The notes under the pieces are model-generated. The model made no database searches. It was not told where the DNA came from and worked only from the letters and a program-made list of their open reading frames with translations. A DNA stretch of 64,000 bases, taken from assembly GCF_009906855.1 (NCBI RefSeq), contig NZ_CP047650.1:5394001-5458000 (forward strand), given 5' to 3'. The position numbers were made by a program, and so were the translations under genes. Shown here piece by piece: positions 54,852 to 64,000 of the stretch; the stretch's first letter is position 1; each line of letters opens with the position of its first letter. This DNA comes from Xylophilus rhododendri (GTDB lineage Bacteria > Pseudomonadota > Gammaproteobacteria > Burkholderiales > Burkholderiaceae_C).

Positions 54852-56940
54852 GAAGCTGCTGATCGCCCTGGCCGCCGCGCTGGCCACCCTGCCGGCCGCG
54901 GCGCAGACGGCGGCGCCGGATGCCGAAGCCGCCGCCGGCCGCCAGGAGCAGGCCCGGCTGGCCGACTCCGACACCCTGCTGGCGCTCAGCAACGACGGCG
55001 CGCTGCTGTATGCGCAGGATCCGGTCAAGCTCTCCGGCTACCAGTACTGCAGCCAGGCCATCGCCCTGGCCGAGACGGGCGAGTTCCGCCAGAGCGTGCG
55101 TGCCGCCAGCAAGGCGCTGCACCTGGCCAACACCACCCGCGATCCCAATCTGCTGGCGTTGTCGAACCGGGACCTGTCCATCGTCTACAGCTACTCCGGC
55201 CAGCTCGACAAGGCCGAGGAATTCGCCCGCGAATCCCTGCGCTACACCGCCAAGAATCCCAAACTCACGGTTGGCCCGGCCCACAAGGTGCTGGGTGACG
55301 TGCTGACCCGCCGGGGCGACTTCGCCGGCGCGGTGCTGGAATACGACCAGGCCCTGGCCAACAGCACCGAGCGCTACGCGCCGCTGGTGAAGGCCTCGCT
55401 GGTCAATGCGCTGATCGATTCGGGCGACACGGTGCGTGCCCGCCAGGTCTTCTCAGAACTCGCCAAGCCGCAGGACGCGACGCTGGCCCTGCAGATCGAC
55501 CGCACCCGCGCCCGCCTGCTGCTGGCCGAGAAAAAGCCGGCCGAGGCGCGCGACGCCTACCTGCAACTGGCCGCGCGCAAGACCGGCAACGACGCGGGCT
55601 ACTACCAGCTCTGGGCCTGGGACGGCGTGGCGCAAAGCGAGCTGGCCCTGGGCAATCCCAAGGCCGCGGCGGACGCCACCGGCAAGGCGCTGGCCGACAT
55701 CGACTCGGTGCGCGCCAAGTTCCGCAGCGAGGAATTCAAGATGGGCCTGTTCTCCGACCTGCAGTCGGTGTTCGAGCGCGCCATCGACCTCTACGGCAGC
55801 ACCGGCCAGACCCGCGAGGCCTTCGAGGTCAGCGAACGCAGCCGCTCGCGCGCGCTGCTGGATGCGGTGCGCGGCCGGGCCAAGGTGGGCGGCGAATCGC
55901 TGGCCACGGTGGACCTGGCCACGCTGCAGCGCGACCTGCGGCCGGACGAGCGGGTGGTGGAGTTCCATTCGCTGCCGGGGCGGCTGCAGGTCTGGCTGAT
56001 CGGGCCGGACAGCATCCGCGGCAGCAGCGTCGCCATCACCCGCGACGCGCTGACCGAGCTGGTCGAGGGCTTTCGCAACTCGGTGGTGCGCGGCCGCCGC
56101 ACGGCCATCGCCAATGCCGACAAGCTGGGCGCGGCCCTGCTCGGCCCGCTGGACCTGCAGCCCGGCCAGCGCCTGGTGGTGGTGCCGCACGGCCCGCTGC
56201 ACTACCTGCCCTTCCAGGCGCTGCGGCTGAACGGCCGCTACGTCATCGAGACGCATCCGGTCTCGGTCGCGCCTTCGATGAGCATCGCGGTGCAGCTGGC
56301 CCAGCGCTCGCCGGTGGTCAGCGCCAGCCTGACGGCCTTCGGCAACCCGCGCATCGAAGACAAGTACGAGCTGCCCGGCGCGGCGGCCGAGGTGAAGGAG
56401 CTGGCCCGCATCATCCCGGCCAGCACGCTCTACACCGGCACGGCGGCCACCAAGACGCAGTTCCGCGAGGCGGCGTCGCGCACACCCATCATGCATGTGG
56501 CCGCGCATGCCGAGGCCGACCAGGTCGATCCGCTGTATTCGCGCATCCTGCTGGCCAACGAGAACGGCAAGCAGAACTTCCTGGAAGCCAACGAGATCAT
56601 CGGTATGCCCTTGCAGGGGACGGCCCTGGTCACGCTGTCGGCCTGCGAATCCGGCCTGGGCCGCATCACCCAGGGCGACGAGGTGCTGGGCTTCACCCGC
56701 TCCTTCCTGTCGGCCGGCACTTCCAGCCTGATCAGCTCGCTGTGGCCGGTGTCGGACGACGCCACCGCCGTGCTCATGGGCACCCTGTATTCCGAACTCG
56801 CCAAGGGCAACGACGTGCAGCGGGCCATGCAGGCCGGCCAGCTCGCCGTGCTGAAGGATCCGCGCCTGGCGCATCCCTTCTTCTGGGCACCGTTCAACCT
56901 CATCGGCAACTGGCGCCTGAAAATCGGGACCCCGGCATGA
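54844..56940 (+). CDS. Exported TPR-CHAT caspase-like protein
   Basis: 698 residues from the ATG at 54844 (a GTG two codons upstream is possible). A signal peptide (IKKLLIALAAALATLPAAAQ) predicts export. Residues 60-330 are TPR-like helices (GYQYCSQAIALAETGEFRQS, LDKAEEFARESLRYT). The C-terminal CHAT protease domain has VVVPHGPLHYLPFQALRL, the catalytic histidine H555 in MHVAAHAEAD and the catalytic cysteine C601 in LSACESGLGR, plus LISSLWPVSD. CHAT proteases are usually cytosolic; a periplasmic one coupled to TpsB (ATGA overlap) suggests a role in processing or checking the secreted TpsA adhesin. Confidence 0.88.
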
Positions 56941-58595
56941 AGCGAAAGAACCCCTGCGCGGCCCTCGCGGCCCTGGCCCTGGCGGCACCGGCCGTGTTCG
57001 CGGCCGACGACACCACGCTGCTGCCCACCGCCGATCCCTGCGCCGCCTGCAGCCGGCCGGCCAATCCGCAGAGCCTGCCGGCCACGCCCGCGCCGGCGGC
57101 CGTGCCGTCCTTCAGGCTCGAAGGCGTGCGGCTCACCGGCGCGCAGGCGCTGGGGCCGGCCGATACCGACGACATCGTCAAGCCCTATATCGGCCGCAAC
57201 ATCACCCTGGCCGACCTGGAAGTGCTGGCCCAGTCGCTCACCGCCCGCTGGCGCGAGCGCGGCTACTTCCTGGCCCAGGCGGTGATCCCGGTGCAGACGG
57301 TGCAGAACGGCGTGGTCGAGATCAGCGTGGTCGAAGGCCGCATGGGCCAGATCGAGGTGCAGGTGGCCCCCGACGCGCCGATCAGCGAGGCCCGGGTACG
57401 CGGCTTCCTGGCGCCGGTGGAGGTGGGCAAGGCGGTCAACGCGCCTTCCTACGAAAGGGCGATGCTGCTGCTGTCGGACCAGCCCGGCATCCGCGTGGGT
57501 TCCGGCCTGCAGGAAGGCCTGAAGACCGGCACCACCGACCTGGCGGTGGAAGTGACCGCCGCCCCCCGCTACAGCTTCGCCGCCGAGGCCGACAACCAGG
57601 GCACCAAGGAACTGGGCCGCTACCGGGTCGGCGGCACCATGCGCTGGCTGAGCCCGCTGGGCATCGGCGACAACCTCGATGCGCGGCTGCTGGTCTCCGA
57701 CACCAACGCCCTGCAGTTCGGCCGCCTGGCCTACGAGGCGCCCATAGGCACCAGCGGCCTGCGCGCGGGCGTGGGCATAGGCCGCATCAACTACGAACTC
57801 GGCGGCGCCTTCACCGCGCTGGACGCGAGGGGCAAGGCCGACGTGGCCGATTTCTCGCTGAGCTACCCGGTGATCCGCCAGCGCCAGCACAACCTGTTCC
57901 TGCGCCTGACGGCCGACACCAAACGCCTGACCGACGAGTTCCGCGCCCTGTCCTACGAATCGAAGAAACACATCAACGGCCTGGGCCTGGGCTGGACCTG
58001 GGAGCGGCGCGACGATTATTTCGGCGGCGGCTACTTCGCGAGTTCCGGCACGCTCTACCGCGGCGACCTGTCCATCCAGAGCCCCGACGCGCTGAGCTTC
58101 GACCAGAGCCCGGCCGGCCATGCCACCGAGGGCACGTACCACAAGATCAACTTCCAGCTCTCGCGGCTGCAGGCGATCACGGCCCGGCATTCGCTGTATG
58201 TGTCGGTGGGCGCCCAGCGCGCCGGCGGCAACCTCGACCCTTCCGAAAAACTCTCGCTGGGCGGCGCCCGCGCGGTGCGCGCCTATGCCAGCAGCGAGGC
58301 GCTGGTGGACGAGGGCGCCATCGGCATCGTGGAATGGCGCTGGTCGTACAACGACGAGCTGACGCCCTTCGTCTTCTACGACGCGGCCCACGGCCAGCAG
58401 GTGCGGCGCACCACGCCCTTCGACGGTACCAACGGCATCAGCCTGCGCGGCTACGGCATAGGCGCGGCCTGGTCCAAGCCGGGCAACTTCTCGATCAACG
58501 CGACGCTCGCCTGGCGCGACGGCACGCGGGTCGCACTCACGGATGGCGGCGACCGCAATCCGCGTCTCTACATCCAGCTGCAGAAGGTCTTCTGA
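56937..58595 (+). CDS. Two-partner secretion outer-membrane transporter TpsB (FhaC/ShlB/HecB family)
   Basis: 552 residues from the ATG at 56937, overlapping the CHAT stop as ATGA. Signal peptide to about residue 20 (LALAAPAVFAAD). Two POTRA domains (about 50-215): ITLADLEVLAQSLTARWRER then GYFLAQAVIPVQTVQNG, VEISVVEGRMGQIEVQV. The beta-barrel (about 220-552) contains the Omp85-type GGARAVRAYASSEALVDEGA and ends in VF, as usual for outer-membrane barrels (IQLQKVF). It should export the TpsA protein encoded one base downstream. Confidence 0.94.
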   Translation: MKRKNPCAALAALALAAPAVFAADDTTLLPTADPCAACSRPANPQSLPATPAPAAVPSFRLEGVRLTGAQALGPADTDDIVKPYIGRNITLADLEVLAQSLTARWRERGYFLAQAVIPVQTVQNGVVEISVVEGRMGQIEVQVAPDAPISEARVRGFLAPVEVGKAVNAPSYERAMLLLSDQPGIRVGSGLQEGLKTGTTDLAVEVTAAPRYSFAAEADNQGTKELGRYRVGGTMRWLSPLGIGDNLDARLLVSDTNALQFGRLAYEAPIGTSGLRAGVGIGRINYELGGAFTALDARGKADVADFSLSYPVIRQRQHNLFLRLTADTKRLTDEFRALSYESKKHINGLGLGWTWERRDDYFGGGYFASSGTLYRGDLSIQSPDALSFDQSPAGHATEGTYHKINFQLSRLQAITARHSLYVSVGAQRAGGNLDPSEKLSLGGARAVRAYASSEALVDEGAIGIVEWRWSYNDELTPFVFYDAAHGQQVRRTTPFDGTNGISLRGYGIGAAWSKPGNFSINATLAWRDGTRVALTDGGDRNPRLYIQLQKVF

Positions 58596-58596
58596 C

Positions 58597-61500
58597 ATGA
58601 CGCGCGCCATCCAAACCCGCCGCCGGCTTCCGGGCCGCCTGAAACCCGTCGCCCTGGCGCTGGCCTGCATGGGGCTGGCGCCGGCCATGGGGCAGATCCT
58701 GCCGACCAACCCGACACTGGTCGGCGGCAGCGCCACCGTGGGGACGGCGCAGGCGCTGGCCAACGGCGGCCTGGCGCTGGGCATCAACCAGACGACCAAC
58801 CGCGCCATCCTGAATTGGCAGAGCTTCTCCATCGGTGCGCTGGACCAGGTCAACGTGGTGCAGCAGGCCGCGTCGGCCGTGCTGCTCAACCGCGTGACGG
58901 GTCTGCAGGCCTCGACCATCGCCGGCAAGCTCACCAGCATGCTGGCCGGCAGCCCGGGCACGACCGGCGGATCGGTCTACCTGATCAACCCGAACGGCGT
59001 CACCTTCGCCAACGGCGCGGTGGTCAATACCGGCGGGCTGCTGGCGTCCACCATGGACATCGACGGGCCCGACATGGCCACCCGCAACGCCACCTTCATG
59101 ACCACGGGCACCGTCCCCAACGGAGCGCGCGCCGAGCTGAGCTTTGCCGCCAACGGCACCAACAGCGGCCGTGTCACGGTGGAGCAGGGCGCCAGCATCA
59201 CCGCCGTACCCGCCGCCTCCACCGGCACCGGCGGCGCGGTCACGCTGCTGGGCGCATCGGTGAGCAACGCCGGCACCATCAACGCCGATCGCGGCTCGGT
59301 CAACCTGGGCGCGGCCGCCAATGTGACGCTGATCGTCGATCCGGTCGGCGACGGCCTGACCACGCTGCGCATCAACTCGCCCTCGGCCATCGGCGCGCTG
59401 GTGGAGAACACCGCCACCGGCAGCATCAGCGCCGATGGCGGCGTGGTGGCCCTGCGCGCCGCATCCACCGCCGCCGAGACGGTGGTGCGCCAGGCCGGCG
59501 TGCTGCGTGCCCGCACCCTGGGCACACGCGGCGGCCAGGTCGTGCTGGACGGCAGCGCGGGCAACACGCAGAACATGGTCCGCATCGAAAGCGGCAGCAG
59601 CACCGATGCCATGGGTACCGACGGCGCGGCCGGCGGCAGCGTCACCGTCAACGCCCAATTGCTGCGTTTCGACGGCGGCAGCATCGACGCCAGCGGCAGC
59701 ACCGGCGGCAGCGTCACCCTGTCGGCCGGCAACGCGCTGGCCATGGGCCCGCAGGCCAGCATCGCCGCCAACGGCAGCACCGGCGTGGGCGGCACGGTCC
59801 GCGTGCAAACCACCAGCATCGAGACGACCGAGGACCAGTTCGGCGCCAACACCGGCGCCGCCGCCCATGTCTCCGGCCAGATCAGCGCACGCGGCGCGAC
59901 CGACGGCGGCAGCATCTATACCGGCGCGGGCACGCTGGAGATCGGTGCGACGGCGGTCATCGATGCCGCAGGCGGCACTGGCGCCAACGGCCGCTGGACG
60001 CTCGACTCCGGCCACGCGCTGACCATCGCGAACAGCGATTCGGGCGGCGCGCCGACCTATTCCTCGGGCAACTTCCCTTCGGGCAGCAACGAATCCTCCA
60101 TCGCGGACCTGGCCATCGGCACCACGCTGGGCCTGGCCACCGACGTGGTCATCAACAGCCAGGGCAAGCCCGCCTACACCTACTACAACAGCGATGGCGT
60201 GCAGTTCGACTACGGCAGCTCCATCGCCAAGACGCAGGGCCGCGCCAGCACACTCACCGTCAATTCCGACACCACCATCAACATGAGCTTCAGCTCGGCG
60301 ATCAGCGCCGTGGCGCCGGCCGGCGCGCTGAACGTCAACTTCAATTCCGATGCCAGCGGTGCGCCCCTGGGCGCTCCGGATATCCAGAACGCCTCGGACG
60401 GCCAGCAGCGCCGGGGCACGATCTTCCTGGACAGCGCCACCATCGCCACCAACGGCGGCGATATCCGTTTCTACGGCCAGAGCGATGCGGTCAACGGCCG
60501 TGCGGTGGGCGGCCCGCCGACCCAGTTCCTGGCGCGCCTGGCCGCCGTCAATTCCAACGGCAGCCAGGACGGCATCCAGATCTCCGGCAGCACACTCGAC
60601 ACCTGCGCCGGCACGAACTGCGGCGGCACCGGCGCCATCTCGCTGCGCGGGCAGGGCGCCACGGTGTACGACGGTTCCAGCTATCTCGACGGCGGCAGCG
60701 GCGTCGTGCTGCAAGGGACCGTGCTCCAGGCCGGCAGCGGCGGCATCACACTGGACGGCCGCGGCGGCCTGGGCGCCAACGGCGTGGGCATCGGGCTCTA
60801 TTACACCGAGGGGCCGACCGTGGTTTCCTCGCTGACATCGACCGGCAACATCGCCATCACCGGCAGCAGCCGGGGATGGCAGGCGGGCGACCCGGTGGCC
60901 ACCTACTCCAGCAGCGACAGCGCGGGCGTGGCCATCGACTCGGCGACCCTGTCGGCGGCCAACATCGCCATCACCGGCACCGGCGGGGACACCAGCGTAT
61001 TGCAGGCCGCGCCGGGGTTCGCCAGCACCACCCTGAACTACTACGGCGGCAACAGCCAGACCTTCGCGGCATCCAACGGCGTCGCCCTCTCGGGCAGCAG
61101 CCTCACGGCCGGCAGCGGCGGCAACATCGCCATCACCGGCACGGCCGGCTCCGGCGCCTTCATCGTGCAGTCCGACAGCGGCAGCGGCAACGCCGTCGTG
61201 GTGCAGGACGCAGGCGCCTACGGCGTGGCCATGCTCGCCAGCGCCACCAACGGCCTGCAGGCCTCGGGCGGCCAGGTCAGCATCACGGCCGGCAGCGGCG
61301 ACGTGCTGCTGCAGCAATACAGCGGCAACGCCACCCAGTTCGATGCGGTGGGCAACACGAATCTGTCGCTGATCGACACCAGCGCCAGCGGCACCGGCAA
61401 CGGCGGCAACATCACGATCACCGGCCGCAACATCCTGATCCAGGGCGTGGACACCACGGCCACCCTCGATGCCCGTGGCCAGAACGGCGGCAACATCACC

Positions 61501-64000
61501 GTGCGCGGCACGTCGGACGGCGGCGCCAACGCCAGCGGTTTCGTGGCACTGGACAGCACCACCAGCCTGCTGGCCAGCGGCGGCAGCGCCGGCAACCTGC
61601 CGGGCAACGGCGGCAACATCACGGTGCTCGGCGATACCGCGCTGCTGGCTTACGGCCTGCTGCAGGCACGCGGCGGCAGCAGCGGCGGCAATGGCGGCAC
61701 CATCGAGACCTCCGGCGGCGCGCTCGACCTCACCGGCCTGCGGATCGACGCGGGGGCGCCGGCCGGCACCGCCGGCAAATGGGTGATCGACCCCTTCGAT
61801 GTGGGCATCGTGCACGGCAACGCCATCGGCAGCCTGCCGACCAATCCCTTCGTGGCGCCGGCCGCCTCCACCATCCAGGACGGCGACATCAACCGCGCGC
61901 TCAATGCCGGCACCAGCGTGACCATAGGCACCGGCGCCACCGGCAGCGGCTCGGCCTTCTCGGGCGACATCACCTTCGACTCCGGCGTGGACATCAACTA
62001 CTCCGGCAACCTCGGCACGCTCACCCTGCAGTTCGACGCCAACCGCAGCATCCGCTCGCTGGCGCCGGACGTCACCATCCGGTCCACCGGCATCTCGGCG
62101 CTCAACGTGGTGTTCAATGCCGACGCCAACAACAGCGGCCCTTCGGTGGGCGGCGGCCAGGTGAGCTACGACGGATCCATCCTCACCAATGGCGGCAACG
62201 TCACCATGAAGGGCAACTGGTCGGCCACCGGCAACGGCGACACCGGCCTGCACCTCACCGGCCTGATCGACACGCGTGTGGGCCAGAGCGATGCCGGCGC
62301 GGGCGGCAACATCACCCTCACCGGGCTCACCACCACACCGGTGGCCAATCCGGATTCGAGCCAGCCGGGCGTGTGGCTCAACGGCGCCTCGCTGTTCGCC
62401 AGCACCGGCAACGTGACGGTGACCGGCAGCAGCACCAACAACACCGGCGTGCGCATCGACGGCGACGGCGGCGCGGGGCAGGGCATCTCCACCACCAGCG
62501 GCAACATCGTCATCACCGGCCTGGGCACCGACCGGCCGGGCTTCGGCTCCGGCCCGGCGCAGTCGTCTTCCGGCGTGGAGACGGTCGGCGCGGTGGCGAT
62601 CGGCTCGACCACCGGCGCGATCGCGCTGCACGGCCGCGTGGCCGACACCGCCAAGTCCGGCTCGACCAGCGCGGGTGTGCACCTCGGCGGCAACACGCTG
62701 GTCAGCAGCAGCGTCAGCGGCGATATCGACCTGACCGGCAGCGCAACGGCCAACGGCCTGGGGCTGTGGAACGAGGCCACGGTGAGCACCGGCGGCACCG
62801 TGGTGCTGCGCGCGGGCAACGACGGCAGCAGCGATGCCATCGCGATCGCCGGGACGGTGCAGGGCAACACCGCCATCGACCTGCGCCCGGGCGGTGTCGA
62901 TGCCAGCGGCGCGGTGGCCGACCGCAATACCGATGCGGTCGACATCGGGTCGGCCGCCGGCACCGGCTTCGCGCTGTCGGCCGCCGATTTCTCGCAGCTC
63001 TCGGCGCCCGCCGTCATCGTGGGCAGCAGTGCCTTCGCGGGCAATATCGGCGTCAATGGCGCGCTGTCCCGGACGGGCGCCCTGGCGCTGCAGAACGGGG
63101 GCGGCGGCAACATCACCATCGATGCACCGCTGTCGGCCACCGGCGCGCTGGGCCTGCTGTCGGGCGGCAACATCACGCAGACATCAAACGGCGCCATCAC
63201 CGCGCCCAGCCTGCTGGCGCGCAGCACCGGCGGCAACGTCGACCTGCAGAACGTGGCCAACAACGTGGCGCTGGTCGGCGGCGGCGCTTCCGGCAGCTTC
63301 AGCTATGTGGATGCCGACCAGTTGGCCATCGCCGCCGTGTCCGCGCCCGCCTACGACGCCGCAGCGCAGCAGGCGCAGACGGCCACGGCCGGCCAGCTGA
63401 CCAGCTCCGGCGCGACCCTGTTGCGCACGGTGACGCAGGACCTGGTGCTGCAGGCCGCGGTGAACTCCAGCGCCACCGTGGACCTGGTGGCCGGCGGCCT
63501 GTTCCGCAACTCCGGCAACAACAGCGTGACGGCCAGCCGCTGGAACATCTGGTCGAGCAGCTATACCGGCGAGATCCGCGGCGGCCTGGCCGGCAACGGA
63601 CCCCTGCCCAATCTCTACGGCTGCACCTACCTGGGCACCTGCGCGGTGACGGTGCCTGCCACCGGCAACCACTTCATCTACACGCAGCGGCCGACGGCGA
63701 CCGTCACCGTGGCCGACGCCACCCGGGTGGAGGGCACGGCCAACCCGGCCTTCAGCTATGGCGTGAGCGGCACCATCCTGGGCGATACCGCATCGAGCTT
63801 CAGCGGCACGCCCACCACCACGGCCACCGCGTCGAGCGCGCCGGGCAGCTACGCCATCGGCGGCAGCTTCCTCTCCACGGCGGGCTATCTCATCAACCTG
63901 GTGCCGGGGCGGCTGGTGGTGACGGCCGCGCCGCCGGTCGTCGTGCCGCCGCCGCCGGTGGTGGTGCCGCCGCCGGTCGTCACGCCGGTCACGCCGCCGG
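58597..64000 (+). CDS. Two-partner secreted filamentous haemagglutinin (TpsA), 3' end outside window
   Basis: Open frame of 1801 codons running off the right edge. A signal region (LKPVALALACMGLAPAMGQI) is followed by the TPS recognition domain (about 40-175) with NRAILNWQSFSIG and SVYLINPNGVTFANGAVVNT, the NPNG block recognised by TpsB. Then come over 1400 residues of glycine/serine/asparagine-rich beta-helix repeats (units such as GGNITITG and SLTAGSGGN). Near the edge an MBG-like domain (TATVTVADATRVEGTANPAF, SYGVSGTILGD) leads into a proline/valine tail of PPPPVVV type. Adhesin or contact-dependent function is likely; the C-terminal domain that would decide is outside the window. Confidence 0.93.
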   Translation, partial: MTRAIQTRRRLPGRLKPVALALACMGLAPAMGQILPTNPTLVGGSATVGTAQALANGGLALGINQTTNRAILNWQSFSIGALDQVNVVQQAASAVLLNRVTGLQASTIAGKLTSMLAGSPGTTGGSVYLINPNGVTFANGAVVNTGGLLASTMDIDGPDMATRNATFMTTGTVPNGARAELSFAANGTNSGRVTVEQGASITAVPAASTGTGGAVTLLGASVSNAGTINADRGSVNLGAAANVTLIVDPVGDGLTTLRINSPSAIGALVENTATGSISADGGVVALRAASTAAETVVRQAGVLRARTLGTRGGQVVLDGSAGNTQNMVRIESGSSTDAMGTDGAAGGSVTVNAQLLRFDGGSIDASGSTGGSVTLSAGNALAMGPQASIAANGSTGVGGTVRVQTTSIETTEDQFGANTGAAAHVSGQISARGATDGGSIYTGAGTLEIGATAVIDAAGGTGANGRWTLDSGHALTIANSDSGGAPTYSSGNFPSGSNESSIADLAIGTTLGLATDVVINSQGKPAYTYYNSDGVQFDYGSSIAKTQGRASTLTVNSDTTINMSFSSAISAVAPAGALNVNFNSDASGAPLGAPDIQNASDGQQRRGTIFLDSATIATNGGDIRFYGQSDAVNGRAVGGPPTQFLARLAAVNSNGSQDGIQISGSTLDTCAGTNCGGTGAISLRGQGATVYDGSSYLDGGSGVVLQGTVLQAGSGGITLDGRGGLGANGVGIGLYYTEGPTVVSSLTSTGNIAITGSSRGWQAGDPVATYSSSDSAGVAIDSATLSAANIAITGTGGDTSVLQAAPGFASTTLNYYGGNSQTFAASNGVALSGSSLTAGSGGNIAITGTAGSGAFIVQSDSGSGNAVVVQDAGAYGVAMLASATNGLQASGGQVSITAGSGDVLLQQYSGNATQFDAVGNTNLSLIDTSASGTGNGGNITITGRNILIQGVDTTATLDARGQNGGNITVRGTSDGGANASGFVALDSTTSLLASGGSAGNLPGNGGNITVLGDTALLAYGLLQARGGSSGGNGGTIETSGGALDLTGLRIDAGAPAGTAGKWVIDPFDVGIVHGNAIGSLPTNPFVAPAASTIQDGDINRALNAGTSVTIGTGATGSGSAFSGDITFDSGVDINYSGNLGTLTLQFDANRSIRSLAPDVTIRSTGISALNVVFNADANNSGPSVGGGQVSYDGSILTNGGNVTMKGNWSATGNGDTGLHLTGLIDTRVGQSDAGAGGNITLTGLTTTPVANPDSSQPGVWLNGASLFASTGNVTVTGSSTNNTGVRIDGDGGAGQGISTTSGNIVITGLGTDRPGFGSGPAQSSSGVETVGAVAIGSTTGAIALHGRVADTAKSGSTSAGVHLGGNTLVSSSVSGDIDLTGSATANGLGLWNEATVSTGGTVVLRAGNDGSSDAIAIAGTVQGNTAIDLRPGGVDASGAVADRNTDAVDIGSAAGTGFALSAADFSQLSAPAVIVGSSAFAGNIGVNGALSRTGALALQNGGGGNITIDAPLSATGALGLLSGGNITQTSNGAITAPSLLARSTGGNVDLQNVANNVALVGGGASGSFSYVDADQLAIAAVSAPAYDAAAQQAQTATAGQLTSSGATLLRTVTQDLVLQAAVNSSATVDLVAGGLFRNSGNNSVTASRWNIWSSSYTGEIRGGLAGNGPLPNLYGCTYLGTCAVTVPATGNHFIYTQRPTATVTVADATRVEGTANPAFSYGVSGTILGDTASSFSGTPTTTATASSAPGSYAIGGSFLSTAGYLINLVPGRLVVTAAPPVVVPPPPVVVPPPVVTPVTPP

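Noticed and set aside
58537..62682. 1381-codon minus-strand open frame opposite tpsA
   Set aside because: Arises from the repetitive glycine/serine/asparagine codons of the beta-helix; alanine/glycine/arginine-rich with no recognisable domain, while the plus strand has signal peptide, TPS domain and correct spacing to tpsB.

Overview
The window reads as a stretch of chromosome from a high-GC beta-proteobacterium of the Burkholderiales, most likely the Comamonadaceae. This is inferred from the strong G/C third-position bias, a Bug-type solute receptor, LysR and MocR regulators beside small catabolic loci, and the make-up of the type VI secretion cluster. No rRNA, tRNA, CRISPR array, insertion sequence or plasmid origin was found.

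Left part (1-18418), metabolism and regulation. A tightly coupled minus-strand operon (1-5244) is a Nit1C-type nitrilase cluster: NitB, nitrilase, radical SAM enzyme, N-acetyltransferase, AIR-synthase-like protein and a glycosyltransferase that runs off the left edge. A MocR (GntR plus aminotransferase) regulator is transcribed divergently. The intergenic region between them carries a sigma-54-like promoter and several operator-like repeats. Next come an aldehyde dehydrogenase flanked by short remnants of a RuBisCO-like gene and a TRAP permease gene, an isocitrate/isopropylmalate-type dehydrogenase, a beta-propeller lipoprotein, a FAD monooxygenase without a good start codon, a LysR/DUF1028/Bug-receptor locus, an orphan MNT-type nucleotidyltransferase, a strongly folded candidate non-coding RNA with its terminator, an XRE regulator with two perfect operators, and a YfcF-like glutathione transferase.

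Middle (18420-22700) is AT-richer than both flanks and looks imported. It holds a large STAND NTPase with an N-terminal HEPN nuclease motif and a C-terminal cold-shock-like fold (a probable antiphage or abortive-infection protein), a small periplasmic protein and a four-helix membrane protein. All lie on the minus strand, directly downstream of the last T6SS gene.

The T6SS cluster (22727-50794, minus strand) reads from right to left: tssA, [terminator], tssB, tssC, four hcp-family genes, a zinc-ribbon protein, tagJ, tssE, tssF, tssG, clpV, vgrG, a DUF4123 adaptor, two proteins in the effector position, fha (tagH), pppA, a PAAR-like tip gene, tssK, tssL (with OmpA domain) and tssM. No tssJ and no tagF are visible. 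Nearly all genes overlap or abut, so the cluster behaves as one long operon with a possible attenuation point after tssA.

Right part (51246-64000, plus strand), divergent from the T6SS: a PpkA-type Ser/Thr kinase (partner of Fha and PppA in threonine-phosphorylation control of T6SS), an MltA lytic transglycosylase lipoprotein, an exported TPR-CHAT caspase-like protein, a TpsB (FhaC/ShlB) transporter and a giant TpsA filamentous haemagglutinin that runs off the right edge. The last four genes overlap or are one base apart, which ties a periplasmic CHAT protease and a peptidoglycan-cutting enzyme to a two-partner secretion system.
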